From JBFLYZ01 sp040756415 (GTDB lineage Bacteria > Bacteroidota > Bacteroidia > JADZBD01), in NCBI GenBank assembly GCA_040756415.1, contig JBFLYZ010000011.1:11205-75204 (forward strand): a DNA stretch of 64,000 nucleotides, in the 5' to 3' direction. Numbering within the stretch: the first letter of the stretch is position 1; the number at the start of each line of letters is the position of its first letter. Of the stretch, positions 49,855-58,171 are shown in pieces. The notes beneath the pieces are model-generated. The model saw only the letters and a program-made list of their open reading frames with translations. It searched no databases and was not told where the DNA came from. The translations under genes and the position numbers were made by a program.

Positions 49855-50208
49855 TTAAAATTTCAGTCCGCCTTCGCGCGCGCCTTCTGCAAGCGATTTA
49901 ACCCTGCCGTGGTAGAGGTAGCCGTTGCGGTCGAAACGAACATTGGTGATGCCCGCCTTTACCGCTCTTTCCGCTATCGCCTTGCCGATCAGTTTGGCCT
50001 GTTCGATCTTGGGTATCTTTTTGCCGGCAAACTCCTTTTCAATGGAGCCCGCGTAGGCAAGCGTTTTTCCGCTGATGTCATCCACCAGTTGGGCATAGAT
50101 CTGCTTGTTGCTTCTGAATACGCTCAGGCGGGGAGCCTGGGCATCGCCCTTGATGATCCCGCGTATGCGCTTCTTGATCTTCGCTCTTCTTGAAACTTTC
50201 GTAGCCAT
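49855..50208 (-). CDS. rplR: Ribosomal protein L18
   Basis: L18 binds 5S rRNA with L5. The 117-residue product starts MATKVSRRAKIKKRIRG and has RLSVFRSNKQIYAQLVDD, GKAIAERAVKAGITNVRFDR and the C-terminal GYLYHGRVKSLAEGAREGGL. The basic N-terminal arm and the motifs are standard. It lies 28 bases after rplF. Confidence 0.97.
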   Translation of the reverse strand: MATKVSRRAKIKKRIRGIIKGDAQAPRLSVFRSNKQIYAQLVDDISGKTLAYAGSIEKEFAGKKIPKIEQAKLIGKAIAERAVKAGITNVRFDRNGYLYHGRVKSLAEGAREGGLKF

Positions 50209-50236
50209 TATCTTCTGACGTTAATTGTGTTTAAAA

Positions 50237-50806
50237 TTATTTCGCGCTTGCTCCGCCACCCGCAGCTTTTCCGGCCTTCCTTCTCAGTTGCTCGTTCACG
50301 AACTTGATGCCTTTGCCCTTGTACGGTTCGGGCTTGCGCAGCGAACGTATTTTGGCCGCAACCAGTCCAAGCAGCTCCTTGTCGGCCGACTGCATGATAA
50401 TGGTCGGGTTCTTGCCCTTTTCCTGTGCGGTAGCTACCTTGATCTCCTTGGGAAGCTCAAAAGCCACGTTGTGCGAATAGCCCAGCGTCAGCTCCAGCAA
50501 TTGCCCTTTGTTGGCGGCACGGTAACCTACACCCACCAGCTCCTGTTCCACCTTATAGCCTTCAGCCACGCCATGGATCATGTTGGCGATCAGCGCGCGG
50601 TACAGGCCATGCATGGCCTTATGCCTTTTCTGGTCGGTAGCCCTTTCGAGTATCACCGATTCGCCCTCTACCTTCACCTTAATGGCGCTGTCCAGGGGCC
50701 TGCTCAGCTCACCGTTCTTGCCTTTAACGGTAACCACATTCTTGTCCGACACCTTGATCTCTACTCCTTTCGGAAGCGGGATCGGTAATTTTCCTATCCG
50801 TGACAT
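50237..50806 (-). CDS. rplF: Ribosomal protein L6
   Basis: L6 sits near the sarcin-ricin loop and the factor-binding site. The 189-residue protein has MSRIGKLPIPLPKGVEI, a two-lobed fold with VTVKGKNGELSRPL and GLYRALIANMIHGV, and the C-terminal IRSLRKPEPYKGKGIKF, followed by a Gly/Ala/Lys tail. Motifs are intact. It follows rpsH by 20 bases. Confidence 0.97.
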   Translation of the reverse strand: MSRIGKLPIPLPKGVEIKVSDKNVVTVKGKNGELSRPLDSAIKVKVEGESVILERATDQKRHKAMHGLYRALIANMIHGVAEGYKVEQELVGVGYRAANKGQLLELTLGYSHNVAFELPKEIKVATAQEKGKNPTIIMQSADKELLGLVAAKIRSLRKPEPYKGKGIKFVNEQLRRKAGKAAGGGASAK

Positions 50807-50826
50807 GTTTTCTTACTCTTTAAAAA

Positions 50827-51228
50827 TTAATATACGTAACACAATACCTCACCGCCAACATTCTGGGCCTTGGCCTCTTTATCGGTCATAACGCCTTTGG
50901 AGGTCGATACGATGGCTATTCCCAGGCCATTGAGCACCTTGGGCATTTTCTGTACGCCCTTGTAGGTCCTCAGTCCGGGCGAGCTTACCCTTCTCAGGTT
51001 GCGTATGGCCGGCTGTTTGGTTTGCGGATGGTACTTCAGGGCGATCTTGATATTGCCCTGCGTGCCATTGGTAGCCTCCTCGAACTTGTAGTTGAGGATA
51101 TAGCCTTTCTCCATCAGGATCTTGGTTATTTCCTTTTTCAGGTTGGAAGAGGGTACGTCCACAACGCGGTGATTGGCCTTGATGGCGTTTCTCAGTCGTG
51201 TGAGGTAATCTGCAATGCTGTCGGTCAT
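50827..51228 (-). CDS. rpsH: Ribosomal protein S8
   Basis: S8 binds the central domain of 16S rRNA, and in E. coli it also represses the spc operon. The 133-residue product has MTDSIADYLTRLRNAIKANH, an INYKFEE-like LNYKFEEATNG, and the C-terminal GLGIAIVSTSKGVMTDKEA. The last residues end in YVY rather than the usual YIW. No S8-type binding site was recognised nearby. Confidence 0.97.
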   Translation of the reverse strand: MTDSIADYLTRLRNAIKANHRVVDVPSSNLKKEITKILMEKGYILNYKFEEATNGTQGNIKIALKYHPQTKQPAIRNLRRVSSPGLRTYKGVQKMPKVLNGLGIAIVSTSKGVMTDKEAKAQNVGGEVLCYVY

Positions 51229-51265
51229 TTTATTTTTGTTTCTTCTTTATGAATACGGTTCAATT

Positions 51266-51535
51266 TTACCAGCTCGCTTTGGTTACGCCCGGTATCTTTC
51301 CCATCAGGGCCAGTTCGCGGAACTGGTTCCTGCAGATGCCGAACTGGCGTATGTAGCCGCGGGGCCTGCCGGTGAGCTTGCAGCGGTTACGCTGGCGCAC
51401 GGGCGATGAATTACGAGGCAGCTTGCTCAGGCCGATGTAATCGCCCTTGGCCTTCAGTTCCTCTCTCTTCTTGGCGTATCTTTTCGCGAGCTGGACCCTT
51501 TTCCGGTCGCGTGCCTTCATGGATTCTTTTGCCAT
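51266..51535 (-). CDS. rpsN: Ribosomal protein S14, zinc-free form
   Basis: The 89-residue product has MAKESMKARDRKRVQLAKRY, NSSPVRQRNRC, GRPRGYIRQFGICRNQFRELA and ends PGVTKASW. The paired CxxC motifs of the zinc form are absent; only two isolated cysteines are present, so this is the zinc-independent type. It lies 10 bases after rplE and 37 before rpsH. Confidence 0.96.
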   Translation of the reverse strand: MAKESMKARDRKRVQLAKRYAKKREELKAKGDYIGLSKLPRNSSPVRQRNRCKLTGRPRGYIRQFGICRNQFRELALMGKIPGVTKASW

Positions 51536-51545
51536 TACGTATATC

Positions 51546-52103
51546 TTATTTTTTAGCGTTTTTAAATGGAATGCCGAATTCTCTCAATAATGCGTATGCT
51601 TCATTGTCATCGGTCGTGGAGGTCACGAAAGTGATATCCATACCGTTGATCTTTCCCACCTTGTCGATATCGATCTCGGGGAAAATGATCTGCTCGGTGA
51701 TGCCGAGCGTATAGTTCCCTTTGCCGTCAAACCCTTTTTCGTTCACGCCCCTGAAATCGCGGATGCGCGGCAGCGCAGCGGCAACCAGGCGGTCGAGGAA
51801 CTCGTACATCGTGTTGCCGCGAAGGGTGACCCGAACACCGATGGGAACGCCTTTGCGCAGCTTGAAGTTCGATATGTCCTTTTTGGAGTAGGTGGCAACG
51901 GCTTTCTGGCCGGTGATGGCGGTCATCTCGTTAATGGCCGCTTCGATCAGCTTCTTGTCGGCCACCGCATCGCCCACACCCTGGTTGATGCAGATCTTTT
52001 CCAGGACAGGCACCTGCATGGCGCTCTTGAACTGGAATTCCTTTTGCAAAGCAGGAACAACCTCCTTCTTATACTTTTCTTTTAATCTCGGAACGTAGCT
52101 CAT
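51546..52103 (-). CDS. rplE: Ribosomal protein L5
   Basis: L5 carries 5S rRNA and contacts S13 and the P-site tRNA across the subunit bridge. The 185-residue product has MSYVPRLKEKYKKEVVPAL, VPVLEKICINQGVGDA, TGQKAVATYSKKDISNFKLRKG in family order, VTLRGNTMYEFLDRL, and the ending GMDITFVTSTTDDNEAYALL. It starts four bases after rplX, so coupling is likely. Confidence 0.97.
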   Translation of the reverse strand: MSYVPRLKEKYKKEVVPALQKEFQFKSAMQVPVLEKICINQGVGDAVADKKLIEAAINEMTAITGQKAVATYSKKDISNFKLRKGVPIGVRVTLRGNTMYEFLDRLVAAALPRIRDFRGVNEKGFDGKGNYTLGITEQIIFPEIDIDKVGKINGMDITFVTSTTDDNEAYALLREFGIPFKNAKK

Positions 52104-52107
52104 TCTA

Positions 52108-52428
52108 TTACTTGATTACTTCGTTTGACTTTTTTGAATACCTGACCAGGCGTCCGCTTTCCTCATCGCGCTTTCTGCCTATGCGCACGGCCTCGCTGCC
52201 TTCCACCAGCATCAGGTTGGAAACATGGATAGGGGCTTCCTTCTTAACAATACCTCCCTGTGTGTTCTTGGCGTTGGGCTTGGTATGGCGCGATACCTGG
52301 TTCACGCCTTCAACGATGGCGCGGTTCTTCTTGCGGTCTATCGAAAGGACCTTTCCCTGCTTGCCTTTCGAGTTGCCGGAAATGACCTTAACGATATCGT
52401 TCTTTCTTATTTTAAGCTTCTTCTGCAT
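52108..52428 (-). CDS. rplX: Ribosomal protein L24
   Basis: L24 is an early assembly initiator near the peptide exit. The 106-residue protein has a KOW motif (DIVKVISGNSKGKQGKVLSID), NRAIVEGVNQVSRHTKPN, and GGIVKKEAPIHVSNLML. The C-terminal tail is charged (RKRDEESGRLVRYSKKSNE). Length is typical. It is 17 bases after rplN. Confidence 0.97.
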   Translation of the reverse strand: MQKKLKIRKNDIVKVISGNSKGKQGKVLSIDRKKNRAIVEGVNQVSRHTKPNAKNTQGGIVKKEAPIHVSNLMLVEGSEAVRIGRKRDEESGRLVRYSKKSNEVIK

Positions 52429-52445
52429 GGTACTGTATTTTTTGG

Positions 52446-52814
52446 TTAGATCACTTCAGGTGCAAGTGAAACGATCTTCATATATTGCTTTTCGCGGAGT
52501 TCGCGCGCTACGGGTCCGAAAATACGTGTACCCCTGAGCTCGTCCTGCGCGTTGAGCAGCACTACAGCGTTGTCGTCAAAGCGGATGTAGGATCCGTCAG
52601 GGCGCTTGACCTCTTTGGTGGTGCGCACAACAACAGCCTTCGAAACAGCTCCTTTCTTGATGCCGCCAGAGGGCAAAGCATGCTTGACAGTGACTACCAC
52701 CTTATCGCCAATGCTGGCGTACCTTCTTTTGGTGCCGCCCAGTACGCGGATGATGAGCACCTCTTTGGCACCGCTGTTATCCGCTACTATACACCTTGAT
52801 TCCTGCTGTAACAT
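52446..52814 (-). CDS. rplN: Ribosomal protein L14
   Basis: L14 forms subunit bridges with h14 and h44 of the 30S. The 122-residue product has MLQQESRCIVADNSGAKEVL, IRVLGGTKRRYASIGD, GAVSKAVVVRTTKEVKRPDG, and the C-terminal GTRIFGPVARELREKQYMKI. It is complete and follows rpsQ by 28 bases. Confidence 0.97.
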   Translation of the reverse strand: MLQQESRCIVADNSGAKEVLIIRVLGGTKRRYASIGDKVVVTVKHALPSGGIKKGAVSKAVVVRTTKEVKRPDGSYIRFDDNAVVLLNAQDELRGTRIFGPVARELREKQYMKIVSLAPEVI

Positions 52815-52842
52815 GTTCGTTCAGTATTATCGCATTAAAATT

Positions 52843-53097
52843 TTATTTCACTTTTTCCAGGATCTCGACCAGCCTCCAGCGCTTGTTCTTGCTCAGCGGC
52901 CGTGTTTCCACGATACGAACCGTATCGCCAATGCTGCTCTCGTTCTTTTCGTCATGCGCCATAAACTTCGAGGTGCGCTTTACGAACTTTCCGTATTTCG
53001 GGTGCTTTACTTTACGCTCGACCGATACAACGATCGACTTTTGCATCTTGTTGCTCGTTACGATCCCGATCTTTTCTTTTCTGTTGTTCCGTTCCAT
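52843..53097 (-). CDS. rpsQ: Ribosomal protein S17
   Basis: S17 is an OB-fold protein that binds the 16S 5' domain. The 84-residue product has KIGIVTSNKMQKSIVVSVER, KHPKYGKFVKRTSKFMAHDE, the DTVRIVETRPLSKNKRWRLV segment and an IL-EK-type ending. Length is normal. It begins five bases after rpmC. Confidence 0.96.
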   Translation of the reverse strand: MERNNRKEKIGIVTSNKMQKSIVVSVERKVKHPKYGKFVKRTSKFMAHDEKNESSIGDTVRIVETRPLSKNKRWRLVEILEKVK

Positions 53098-53102
53098 GCT
53101 GT

Positions 53103-53306
53103 TTATTTTTTAGCCTCCGCGATCTCGCGTTTGCGCAATTCGGTTTTCATGCGGGCGATCTCCTTTCTCGATATCCTGATCTTAAGCGGATTCTCGATAG
53201 GGGAGATGGAGTGATTAAAGACCATTTTGTCCAGGGCTTGCTTCTGCTCCTGGATCTTCTCACGAAGGTCGCTCGTGCTCAATTGTGTGAGGTCCTGCTT
53301 TTTCAT
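53103..53306 (-). CDS. rpmC: Ribosomal protein L29
   Basis: L29 is a small helical hairpin near the exit tunnel, where SRP and trigger factor dock. The 67-residue product has DLTQLSTSDLREKIQEQKQ, LDKMVFNHSISPIENPLK, and RIRISRKEIARMKTELRKRE in family order. It starts 10 bases after rplP. Confidence 0.95.
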   Translation of the reverse strand: MKKQDLTQLSTSDLREKIQEQKQALDKMVFNHSISPIENPLKIRISRKEIARMKTELRKREIAEAKK

Positions 53307-53316
53307 TGTTCAGTTC

Positions 53317-53748
53317 TTATGCAGTTTTTTCTTCAACGTAATCCCTTCTCACCACGAATTTTACGGGGATAGGGAGCTTTTGCGCAGCCAGGCGCAATGC
53401 TTCCTTGGCAGTGGCCATAGGCACGCCATCGGCCTCGAAAATGATACAACCCGGCTTTACCACGGCCACCCAGAACTCCGGGTTACCTTTACCCTTACCC
53501 ATACGTACTTCGGCAGGCTTGCGGGTGATCGGCTTGTCGGGGAACACGTTCAACCAAACCATACCTTCACGTTTCATGAAACGGGTAACGGCTACACGGG
53601 CAGCCTCGATCTGGCGGGCAGTGACCCATGCGCCTTTCAAAGCCTTTATCCCGAAAGAGCCGCGAGAAAGCTGGTGGCTGCGCGTGGCGTTACCCTTCAT
53701 CTTCATCTTATGCGTCTTTCTGAATTTCGTTCTTTTCGGCTGCAGCAT
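53317..53748 (-). CDS. rplP: Ribosomal protein L16
   Basis: L16 organises the A-site tRNA region of the 50S. The 143-residue product has MLQPKRTKFRKTHKMKMKG, SFGIKALKGAWVTARQIEAA, and the functional loop with RKPAEVRMGKGKGNPEFW, then EADGVPMATAKEALRLAAQKLP. It follows rpsC by 28 bases and is complete. Confidence 0.97.
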   Translation of the reverse strand: MLQPKRTKFRKTHKMKMKGNATRSHQLSRGSFGIKALKGAWVTARQIEAARVAVTRFMKREGMVWLNVFPDKPITRKPAEVRMGKGKGNPEFWVAVVKPGCIIFEADGVPMATAKEALRLAAQKLPIPVKFVVRRDYVEEKTA

Positions 53749-53776
53749 GACTGTTAAAAATTATAATGTGTTTTTA

Positions 53777-54544
53777 TTAGTTCGATCTTTCTTTTCTCTT
53801 TCCCCGGCCGCCTCTTCCGCCCTTATCGTTACGCTCGTTCCGTTCTCCGCCCTTCTTCTCGCGGGTCATTGGGCCGCCAACAATGTTGGGCGACAGGTCA
53901 CGCTTTCCGTACACCTCGCCCTTGCAGATCCATACCTTTACGCCTATACGGCCGTAGGTGGTATGCGCCTCTGCAACAGCGTAATCAATATCTGCCCGCA
54001 GCGTATGAAGAGGGGTGCGGCCTTCTTTGTAACCTTCTACGCGCGCGATATCGGCACCGGCAAGTCGGCCGGAGCAGCGTATCTTGATGCCTTCAGCGCC
54101 CATCCTCATGGTAGAGGCCACCGCCATTTTCATGGCCCTTCTGAACGATATGCGGCCTTCGATCTGGCGCGCAATGCTGTCGGCAACCAGGCGCGCATCC
54201 AGTTCGGGGCGCTTGATCTCAAAAATATTGATCTGCAGATCCTCCTTGTCAATGTGCTTTTTCAGTTCCTCTTTCAGCTTGTCAACTTCTTTTCCTCCTT
54301 TACCAATGATAATCCCCGGACGGGCAGTATGAATAGTAATGGTAGTGATAGGCTTTTCGGTAGCGCCAGTGCGTTCGATAACGATCTTCGAAATGCTGCC
54401 CTTGCCTAAACGGGCTTTCAGGTAGTTACGGATCTTCTCATCTTCAACCAGCTTGGTGGAATAATCTTTTCCCCCATACCAGCTCGAGTCCCATCCGCGG
54501 ATGATACCGAGCCTGTTACCTATCGGATTTGCTTTTTGTCCCAT
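53777..54544 (-). CDS. rpsC: Ribosomal protein S3 with a basic C-terminal tail
   Basis: S3 sits at the mRNA entry pore and has helicase activity with S4 and S5. The 255-residue product has MGQKANPIGNRLGIIRGWDS, a KH domain with ARPGIIIGKGGKEVDKLKEE, and the second domain with ARVEGYKEGRTPLHTLRADID. The last 35 or so residues are Arg, Gly, Lys and Glu-rich and go beyond the usual end near VYGK. Such tails are common in this phylum. Confidence 0.97.
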   Translation of the reverse strand: MGQKANPIGNRLGIIRGWDSSWYGGKDYSTKLVEDEKIRNYLKARLGKGSISKIVIERTGATEKPITTITIHTARPGIIIGKGGKEVDKLKEELKKHIDKEDLQINIFEIKRPELDARLVADSIARQIEGRISFRRAMKMAVASTMRMGAEGIKIRCSGRLAGADIARVEGYKEGRTPLHTLRADIDYAVAEAHTTYGRIGVKVWICKGEVYGKRDLSPNIVGGPMTREKKGGERNERNDKGGRGGRGKRKERSN

Positions 54545-54562
54545 TCGTTGTTTTTTCGGGTT

Positions 54563-54973
54563 TTATTCTTGGTTTTGTTCTTCTTGTTTGGTGTCAACTA
54601 TTACGGTTACGTGGTTCGAACGCTTGCGAACGCGGTATGCCCTTCCCTGGGGAGCCGGGCGCAGGCGCTTCATCTGGAAGCCGCTGTCAACCCGTATATC
54701 CTTCACGAAAAGATTGCCCTCATCGGCCCTTTGGCCCGACTTGGACTCGTAATTGGCGATAGCGGAGCTCAGGAGCTTTTCCAGCCTGCCTGCGGCCTCC
54801 TTTCTCGTATACTTGAGAATGTTCAGCGCTTTTGACACTTCCTGACCGCGGATTAGATCAGCCACCAGCCTCATTTTACGGGGCGAAGTAGGGCAGTTGT
54901 TGAGCTTTGCATAAAAGGTGTTCTTGCGAACCTCTTTCTGCTTCTCTGCCATTTCTTTTTTTCTGATTCCCAT
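54563..54973 (-). CDS. rplV: Ribosomal protein L22
   Basis: L22 lines the peptide exit tunnel through a beta-hairpin. The 136-residue product starts MGIRKKEMAEKQKEVRKN; an ATG seven codons in (54952) is also possible, but the longer form agrees with Bacteroidota L22 proteins as I recall them. Motifs are NNCPTSPRKMRLVADLIRG, the hairpin DSGFQMKRLRPAPQGRA, and RVRKRSNHVTVIV. It is 17 bases after rpsS. Confidence 0.96.
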   Translation of the reverse strand: MGIRKKEMAEKQKEVRKNTFYAKLNNCPTSPRKMRLVADLIRGQEVSKALNILKYTRKEAAGRLEKLLSSAIANYESKSGQRADEGNLFVKDIRVDSGFQMKRLRPAPQGRAYRVRKRSNHVTVIVDTKQEEQNQE

Positions 54974-54990
54974 GACCTGTACCTATTTTA

Positions 54991-55290
54991 TTATTTTGCT
55001 GCCGGTGCCTCAGCTCCAGCGGCTTTGTCTTTATTTCCTGAATGCCCTCTAAAAACACGGGTGGGCGCAAACTCTCCCAGCTTATGGCCGACCATATTCT
55101 CGGTCACGTAAACCGGGATGAACTTATTGCCGTTGTGAACCGCGAAAGTGAAGCCAACAAAGTCAGGAGTGATCATCGACCTGCGCGACCAGGTCTTGAT
55201 GGCTTGCTTCTTGCCCGACTTAATGAGCGCTTCCACTTTCTGCGCCAGGTGGTAATCTACAAAGGGTCCTTTTTTAACTGAACGTGCCAT
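54991..55290 (-). CDS. rpsS: Ribosomal protein S19
   Basis: S19 binds 16S rRNA in the head with S13. The 99-residue product has MARSVKKGPFVDYHLAQKVE, KTWSRRSMITPDFVGFTFAV and YVTENMVGHKLGEFAPTRVF, then an Ala-rich ending. Length and motifs are standard. It follows rplB after 58 bases, one of the longer gaps of the run, which contains no extra gene. Confidence 0.97.
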   Translation of the reverse strand: MARSVKKGPFVDYHLAQKVEALIKSGKKQAIKTWSRRSMITPDFVGFTFAVHNGNKFIPVYVTENMVGHKLGEFAPTRVFRGHSGNKDKAAGAEAPAAK

Positions 55291-55348
55291 TTTTCTTTTT
55301 TTAGTTGTGAAATCGTCAGCCTGAGGCAGACGACCATTAAACCGTTTC

Positions 55349-56176
<828 letters not shown>

Positions 56177-56196
56177 TTTCTTTCTTTCCTTTCAGA

Positions 56197-56505
56197 TTAT
56201 ATTCCAGCGAAGAAATCGATCGTTTCGCCTTTCTTCAGCGTTACAACTGCTTTTTTGAAGCGTTTTACACGGCCTTTTACAATACCCTTGCGTGTATTGC
56301 GGGTCTTGATCTTCCCGTTATTGACCATGGTGTTCACCGATTCAACGGTCACACCGTATTGCTTCTCCACCGCATTCTTGATCTGTACCTTGTTGGCGTC
56401 TTTGCGCACAACAAAGGCATAACGGAACCCGCTTTCAGCAAACTTGTCGCCCGAAAGAGAGGTCATTTTTTCCGTTACTACCGGCTTTATCAGTATAGTG
56501 TTCAT
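56197..56505 (-). CDS. rplW: Ribosomal protein L23
   Basis: L23 sits at the tunnel exit and docks SRP and trigger factor. The 102-residue product has IKPVVTEKMTSLSGDKFA, YAFVVRKDANKVQIKNAVEKQY, VTVESVNTMVNNGKIKTRN and a VTLKKGETIDFF ending. Motifs match the family. It is seven bases after rplD. Confidence 0.96.
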   Translation of the reverse strand: MNTILIKPVVTEKMTSLSGDKFAESGFRYAFVVRKDANKVQIKNAVEKQYGVTVESVNTMVNNGKIKTRNTRKGIVKGRVKRFKKAVVTLKKGETIDFFAGI

Positions 56506-56512
56506 CGTGATC

Positions 56513-57139
56513 TTAGCTTAAAAGTGTTTCTATGGTCTTAACAGCGCTTTCGGCCAGTACCAGGTTGTCCGCGTTAAGGATATCATAGGTGTTCAGTTCG
56601 CTGGCGGCCACTACCTTGGTATCCTGAACGTTTCTGGATGATAGGTAGATGTTCTTGTTCTGCTCGGCCAGTACCAGCAGGGTCTTTTTATCGTCAAGTT
56701 TCAGGCTGCTGAGAATGGCTGCGTAGTCCTTCGTTTTCGGAGCTTCCAGCTTAAAGTCCTCAATAACGGTAATGTTGTTGTCCTTTGCCTTGTAGCTCAG
56801 CGCTGATTTGCGCGCTACTTCTTTAAGCTTCTTGTTCAGCTTGAACGAATAATCCCTCGGCTTGGGTCCGAACACGCGGCCTCCGCCAATGAACAGGGGC
56901 GACTTCATGGATCCAGCGCGCGCACCGCCCGTTCCCTTCTGTCTTTTCAGCTTCTTGGTGGTACGGTTGATCTCAGCGCGCTCCTTCGATTTATGCGTTC
57001 CCTGCCTCTGATTGGCTAGGTGCTGCTTCACGTCAAGGTAAATGGCGTGGTCGTTCGGCTCGATGCCGAAAACCTCCTTGCTGAGCTTGACCTTTTTATC
57101 GGTCTTCTTGCCTTTTGTTGATATTACCGCTAATTCCAT
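56513..57139 (-). CDS. rplD: Ribosomal protein L4
   Basis: L4 reaches into the peptide tunnel and, in E. coli, controls the S10 operon. The 208-residue product has DHAIYLDVKQHLANQRQGT, the loop RQKGTGGARAGSMKSPLFIG (tunnel loop), and FGPKPRDYSFKLNKKLKEVA. The C-terminal helices follow in normal order. No L4-responsive leader was identified before rpsJ. It is six bases after rplC. Confidence 0.97.
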   Translation of the reverse strand: MELAVISTKGKKTDKKVKLSKEVFGIEPNDHAIYLDVKQHLANQRQGTHKSKERAEINRTTKKLKRQKGTGGARAGSMKSPLFIGGGRVFGPKPRDYSFKLNKKLKEVARKSALSYKAKDNNITVIEDFKLEAPKTKDYAAILSSLKLDDKKTLLVLAEQNKNIYLSSRNVQDTKVVAASELNTYDILNADNLVLAESAVKTIETLLS

Positions 57140-57145
57140 TTTCGT

Positions 57146-57766
57146 TTATTTCTCAATTAAAACAAATGTTCCGTTCGAGCCGGCTACCGATCCTTTAACC
57201 AGGATGAGGTTCTTATCGGCCAGTACTTTTACGATCTCCAGGTTGATCGACTTCACGCGCTTTCCTCCTTTGCGGCCTGCCATGCGTTTGCCAGGCATTA
57301 CACGGGCGCCTGTAGAAGCGTTACCCAGCGATCCCGGGGCGCGCAAGCGGTCATGCTGACCGTGCGTTTGCCCGCCTACTCCAGAGAAGCCGTGGCGCCT
57401 AACCACGCCCTGGAATCCCTTTCCCTTTGAGTTGCTGACCACATCCACGAACTCGCCTTCAGCGAAAACATCCGCAGCGTTCAGCACATCGCCCAGGTTC
57501 TTGGCGGTCTCGAATCCCTTGAATTCGGCAACAGTCCTTTTGGGAGTGGTGGAAGCTTTCTTGAAATGCCCCTGCATGGCCTTGGAGGTATGTTTCTCCT
57601 TCTTTTCGCCATAGGCAAGCTGAACAGCTTCATAACCGTCTTTCTCCAAGGTTTTTACTTGCGTAACCACGCAAGGACCAGCTTCTATGACTGTGCATGG
57701 AACATACTTTCCAGCGGCACTGAAGATGCTCGTCATTCCTACTTTTTTACCTATTAGTCCAGACAT
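57146..57766 (-). CDS. rplC: Ribosomal protein L3
   Basis: L3 starts 50S assembly near the peptidyl transferase centre. The 206-residue product has MSGLIGKKVGMTSIFSAAG, a central loop with GQTHGQHDRLRAPGSLG, and MPGKRMAGRKGGKRV. Aligned to E. coli L3, the methylated Gln150 position is a serine here (SLGNAST), so the PrmB modification site appears absent. A gap of 76 bases separates it from rpsJ and holds no gene. Confidence 0.96.
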   Translation of the reverse strand: MSGLIGKKVGMTSIFSAAGKYVPCTVIEAGPCVVTQVKTLEKDGYEAVQLAYGEKKEKHTSKAMQGHFKKASTTPKRTVAEFKGFETAKNLGDVLNAADVFAEGEFVDVVSNSKGKGFQGVVRRHGFSGVGGQTHGQHDRLRAPGSLGNASTGARVMPGKRMAGRKGGKRVKSINLEIVKVLADKNLILVKGSVAGSNGTFVLIEK

Positions 57767-57842
57767 TTTTATGTTATTTTATTCGTATCAATTCACTTTT
57801 GTAAGCCCTCCTGCTATCGCGCAGTCTGGCATATGTTCGTAA

Positions 57843-58148
57843 TTACACCTTGATCTCAACCTCTACTCCGCTGGGCAGCTCAAGCTTCATCAGCGCGTCA
57901 ACCGTCTTTGAGGTTGAGCTGTAGATGTCAAGCAGTCTTTTGTATGAGGCCAGTTGGAACTGTTCGCGCGCTTTTTTGTTCACGTGTGGCGAACGCAGCA
58001 CGGTATAGATCTTCTTGTGCGTGGGAAGGGGGATGGGTCCGCTCACCACTGCGCCTGTCATCTTCACGGTCTTTACGATCTTCTCGGCTGATTTGTCAAC
58101 GAGATTGTAATCGTACGATTTGAGTTTGATTCTGATTTTTTGGCTCAT
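57843..58148 (-). CDS. rpsJ: Ribosomal protein S10
   Basis: S10 is a 30S head protein and, in E. coli, also serves as NusE in antitermination. The 101-residue product has MSQKIRIKLKSYDYNLVDKS, VSGPIPLPTHKKIYTVLRSP, and a VNKKAREQFQ ending to the family loop. It lies directly after fusA with no tuf between them. Motifs are complete. Confidence 0.97.
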   Translation of the reverse strand: MSQKIRIKLKSYDYNLVDKSAEKIVKTVKMTGAVVSGPIPLPTHKKIYTVLRSPHVNKKAREQFQLASYKRLLDIYSSTSKTVDALMKLELPSGVEVEIKV

Positions 58149-58171
58149 ACTTCAGTTTATTTTAAAGAACG

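Noticed and set aside
53405..54409. A 334-codon plus-strand frame opposite rplP and rpsC
   Set aside because: Both ribosomal genes are certain, and the antisense frame crosses their boundary.
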